A stretch of 7,304 nt of DNA from DATILI01 sp035476635 (lineage in GTDB: Bacteria; Pseudomonadota; Gammaproteobacteria; Burkholderiales; Burkholderiaceae_C), in NCBI GenBank assembly GCA_035476635.1, contig DATILI010000149.1, forward strand, positions 1 through 7,304, written 5' to 3'. The notes below the pieces were generated by a model that saw only the letters and a list, made by a program, of their open reading frames with translations, was not told the origin of the DNA and did no database searches. Both the position numbers and the translations under genes were made by a program. Below, piece by piece: positions 5,981 to 7,304 of the stretch. Each line of letters begins with the position of its first letter. The stretch's first letter is position 1.

Positions 5981-6834
5981 AACTCTGCGGATTCGACATC
6001 GGCCTGAATCAGCCATTCTTCCTGATCGCCGGGCCCTGCGTGGTCGAGTCCGAGCAATTGCAGATGGACACGGCCGGCACCTTGAAGGAAATCACGTCCG
6101 CCTTGGGTATCCCGTTCATCTTCAAGAGCAGCTACGACAAGGCGAACCGCTCCTCGGGCACGAGCTTCCGCGGCCCGGGCATGACCAAAGGCCTGGAAAT
6201 CATGGCCAAGGTCAAGAAGGAGCTAAACCTGCCCACGCTGACCGACGTGCACACCGAGGCCGACATCCCGTTCGCCGCCGCCGTCGTGGATGTGCTGCAA
6301 ACCCCCGCCTTCCTGTGCCGGCAGACCGATTTCATCCGCGCCGTGGCGCAATCGGGCAAGCCGGTGAACATCAAGAAGGGCCAGTTCCTCGCACCAGGCG
6401 ACATGAAAAACGTGATCGACAAGGCGCGTGCCGCCGCGAAGGAAAAGGGCTTGCCCGAGGACAGCTTCATGGCCTGCGAGCGCGGCGCGAGCTTCGGCTA
6501 CAACAACCTCGTCTCCGACATGCGGTCGCTCGCGATCATGCGCGACACCGGTGCGCCCATCGTGTTCGATGCCACGCACTCGGTGCAGTTGCCCGGCGGG
6601 CAAGGTACGAGTTCGGGTGGCCAGCGCGAGATGGTGCCGGTACTGGCGCGCGCGGCCGTGGCTGTCGGCATTGCCGGCCTGTTCATGGAAACGCACCCCG
6701 ACCCGGCCAAGGCCCTGTCCGACGGACCCAACGCCGTGCCGCTCAAGCACATGAAGGCGCTGCTGGAGACTTTGCTCGCGCTGGACCGCGTGACCAAGAA
6801 GAACGGTTACCTCGAAAACAACTTCATTGCCTGA
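5977..6834 (+). CDS. kdsA: 3-deoxy-8-phosphooctulonate synthase (Kdo-8-phosphate synthase), metal-dependent type
   Basis: KdsA condenses phosphoenolpyruvate with D-arabinose-5-phosphate to make Kdo-8-phosphate, the precursor of the Kdo sugars of lipopolysaccharide. The 285-residue TIM-barrel protein has the family motifs FKSSYDKANRSS (49-60), SFRGPGM (63-69), PAFLCRQTD (110-118), VNIKKGQFLAPG (130-141) and ERGASFGYNNLV (168-179). Residues matching the four metal ligands of the Aquifex enzyme are present: Cys21 in LIAGPCVVES, His201 in FDATHSVQLPGG, Glu238 in FMETHPDP and Asp249 in LSDGPNA. E. coli KdsA has Asn in place of the Cys, so this copy should need a divalent metal. The ATG at 5977 overlaps the pyrG stop as ATGA, pointing to coupled translation. 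The DUF1330 gene starts six bases after its stop. Confidence 0.97.
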   Translation: MKLCGFDIGLNQPFFLIAGPCVVESEQLQMDTAGTLKEITSALGIPFIFKSSYDKANRSSGTSFRGPGMTKGLEIMAKVKKELNLPTLTDVHTEADIPFAAAVVDVLQTPAFLCRQTDFIRAVAQSGKPVNIKKGQFLAPGDMKNVIDKARAAAKEKGLPEDSFMACERGASFGYNNLVSDMRSLAIMRDTGAPIVFDATHSVQLPGGQGTSSGGQREMVPVLARAAVAVGIAGLFMETHPDPAKALSDGPNAVPLKHMKALLETLLALDRVTKKNGYLENNFIA

Positions 6835-6840
6835 AACAAG

Positions 6841-7131
6841 ATGCCCAGTGCTTACATCATTGCCAACGTCACAGTTACGAACCCGGAACAATACGAAGAG
6901 TACAAAAAGCTGTCTACCATCGCGATGAAGGCCCATGGGGCCGAAGTCTGCGTGCGTGGCGGCAAGGTGGAAGTGCTCGAAGGCGACTGGGCTCCCAGCC
7001 GCCTGGTCATGCTGAAGTTCCCCTCTGTAGAGCAGGCCAAGGCCTTCAACGACTCGGTGGAGTACGCCGCCGCGCGCAAGTCGCGCCAAGGTGCTGCGGT
7101 CATGCGCATGATCGTTGTCGAAGGCGTGTGA
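6841..7131 (+). CDS. DUF1330 family protein, small dimeric ferredoxin-like fold
   Basis: The 96-residue protein starts MPSAYIIANVTVTNPEQYEE and shows the DUF1330 pattern. The first strand is AYIIANVTV, then a helix containing Y18-EEYKKL, then the Gly-rich turn GAEVCVRGGKVEVLEGDW with the conserved R39-GG. Next comes the strand RLVMLKFPS and the helix EQAKAFNDSVEYAAARKSR, and the protein ends with a strand. The family adopts a dimeric alpha/beta-barrel (ferredoxin-like) fold. No enzymatic activity is generally assigned, and no signal peptide or membrane segment is visible. It sits six bases after kdsA and 33 bases before eno on the same strand, so it is very probably part of the operon. The start is fixed by spacing and by the family's N-terminus; only a weak purine stretch (GAAACAAG) precedes it. 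Its function is unknown. Confidence 0.9.
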   Translation: MPSAYIIANVTVTNPEQYEEYKKLSTIAMKAHGAEVCVRGGKVEVLEGDWAPSRLVMLKFPSVEQAKAFNDSVEYAAARKSRQGAAVMRMIVVEGV

Positions 7132-7164
7132 ACAGTTTTTTTATCTTGAGAGACGGAACTAAAA

Positions 7165-7304
7165 ATGAGTGCAATCGTTGACATCGTCGGCCGCGAAATC
7201 CTGGACTCGCGCGGCAACCCCACCGTGGAATGCGACGTGCTGCTGGAATCGGGCACGATGGGCCGCGCCGCCGTGCCTTCAGGCGCGTCCACCGGCTCGC
7301 GCGA
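7165..7304 (+). CDS. eno: Enolase (phosphopyruvate hydratase), 5' part only
   Basis: The first 46 codons and two bases of the next are present; the gene runs off the right edge. The sequence MSAIVDIVGREILDSRGNP followed by TVECDVLLESG and PSGASTGSR is the highly conserved enolase N-terminus, with the mobile catalytic loop SGAST at 39-43. Enolase interconverts 2-phosphoglycerate and phosphoenolpyruvate in glycolysis and gluconeogenesis, and also serves in the RNA degradosome of some bacteria. Phosphoenolpyruvate is the co-substrate of KdsA encoded just upstream. The 33-base gap after the DUF1330 gene contains a run of seven T (7136-7142) and a weak ribosome site (GAGAGACGGA). I see no convincing promoter there. 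The catalytic metal ligands lie beyond the window. Confidence 0.96.
   Translation, partial: MSAIVDIVGREILDSRGNPTVECDVLLESGTMGRAAVPSGASTGSR

Noticed and set aside
4946..6016. Long minus-strand open frame (356 codons) opposite pyrG
   Set aside because: It lies fully antisense to the conserved pyrG and the start of kdsA. Its translation shows no recognisable domain, and long antisense frames are expected at this GC content.
6223..7089. Minus-strand open frame (288 codons) opposite kdsA and the DUF1330 gene
   Set aside because: It crosses two real genes in antisense, has no family signature and no ribosome site.
7100..7111. 12-base perfect palindrome TCATGCGCATGA
   Set aside because: It falls inside codons of the DUF1330 gene (VMRMI) and is easily explained by coding constraint.
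7136..7142. Run of seven T before eno as an intrinsic terminator
   Set aside because: No stable GC hairpin lies directly before it, and the gene order argues for read-through into eno.
1..7304. Mobile elements, CRISPR arrays, tRNA/rRNA genes or an unknown multi-gene system
   Set aside because: No transposase, terminal repeats, regularly spaced repeats or cloverleaf-like segments were seen. Nearly every base is in recognised housekeeping genes or short spacers.

Overview
This is a compact, GC-rich housekeeping stretch that looks like a Burkholderiales chromosome, probably the Comamonadaceae or a close relative. The evidence is the codon usage, the order pyrG-kdsA-DUF1330-eno, a betaproteobacterial-style CTP synthase with an extra segment, and a tail-less SlyD-like isomerase. 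The taxonomic call is inference from remembered gene orders; no database was searched.

Layout. On the left, the minus strand carries a JmjC/cupin ribosomal oxygenase gene (roxA, 100-1248). It is followed, after a GC-rich hairpin and a short gap, by the first 21 codons of another gene that runs off the window edge (1-64). A 65-base divergent spacer separates roxA from a plus-strand SlyD-like peptidyl-prolyl isomerase (1314-1838). That gene converges on a minus-strand glycine-zipper lipoprotein (1870-2373). Upstream of the lipoprotein lies a spacer with two exact 10-base repeats 22 bases apart. Next come dut (2531-2977) and coaBC (2974-4203), both minus strand and overlapping by ATGA.

A 76-base divergent promoter region (4204-4279) separates coaBC from the plus-strand cluster pyrG (4280-5980), kdsA (5977-6834, ATGA overlap), a DUF1330 gene (6841-7131) and the 5' end of eno (7165 onward, cut by the window edge).

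How the genes fit together. PyrG makes CTP. KdsA joins phosphoenolpyruvate to arabinose-5-phosphate to make Kdo-8-phosphate, Kdo is later activated with CTP, and enolase makes phosphoenolpyruvate. The plus cluster therefore groups precursor supply for lipopolysaccharide inner core with one small protein of unknown role. CoaB of the divergent coaBC also consumes CTP, and dUTPase feeds pyrimidine pools, so the two arms share nucleotide chemistry.

I found no mobile element, CRISPR array, tRNA, rRNA or new defence-like system. The points most worth following up are the repeat pair upstream of the lipoprotein, the overlapping divergent -10 elements at coaBC/pyrG, the metal-dependent type of KdsA, the PyrG insertion, and the DUF1330 gene inside the Kdo-precursor cluster.
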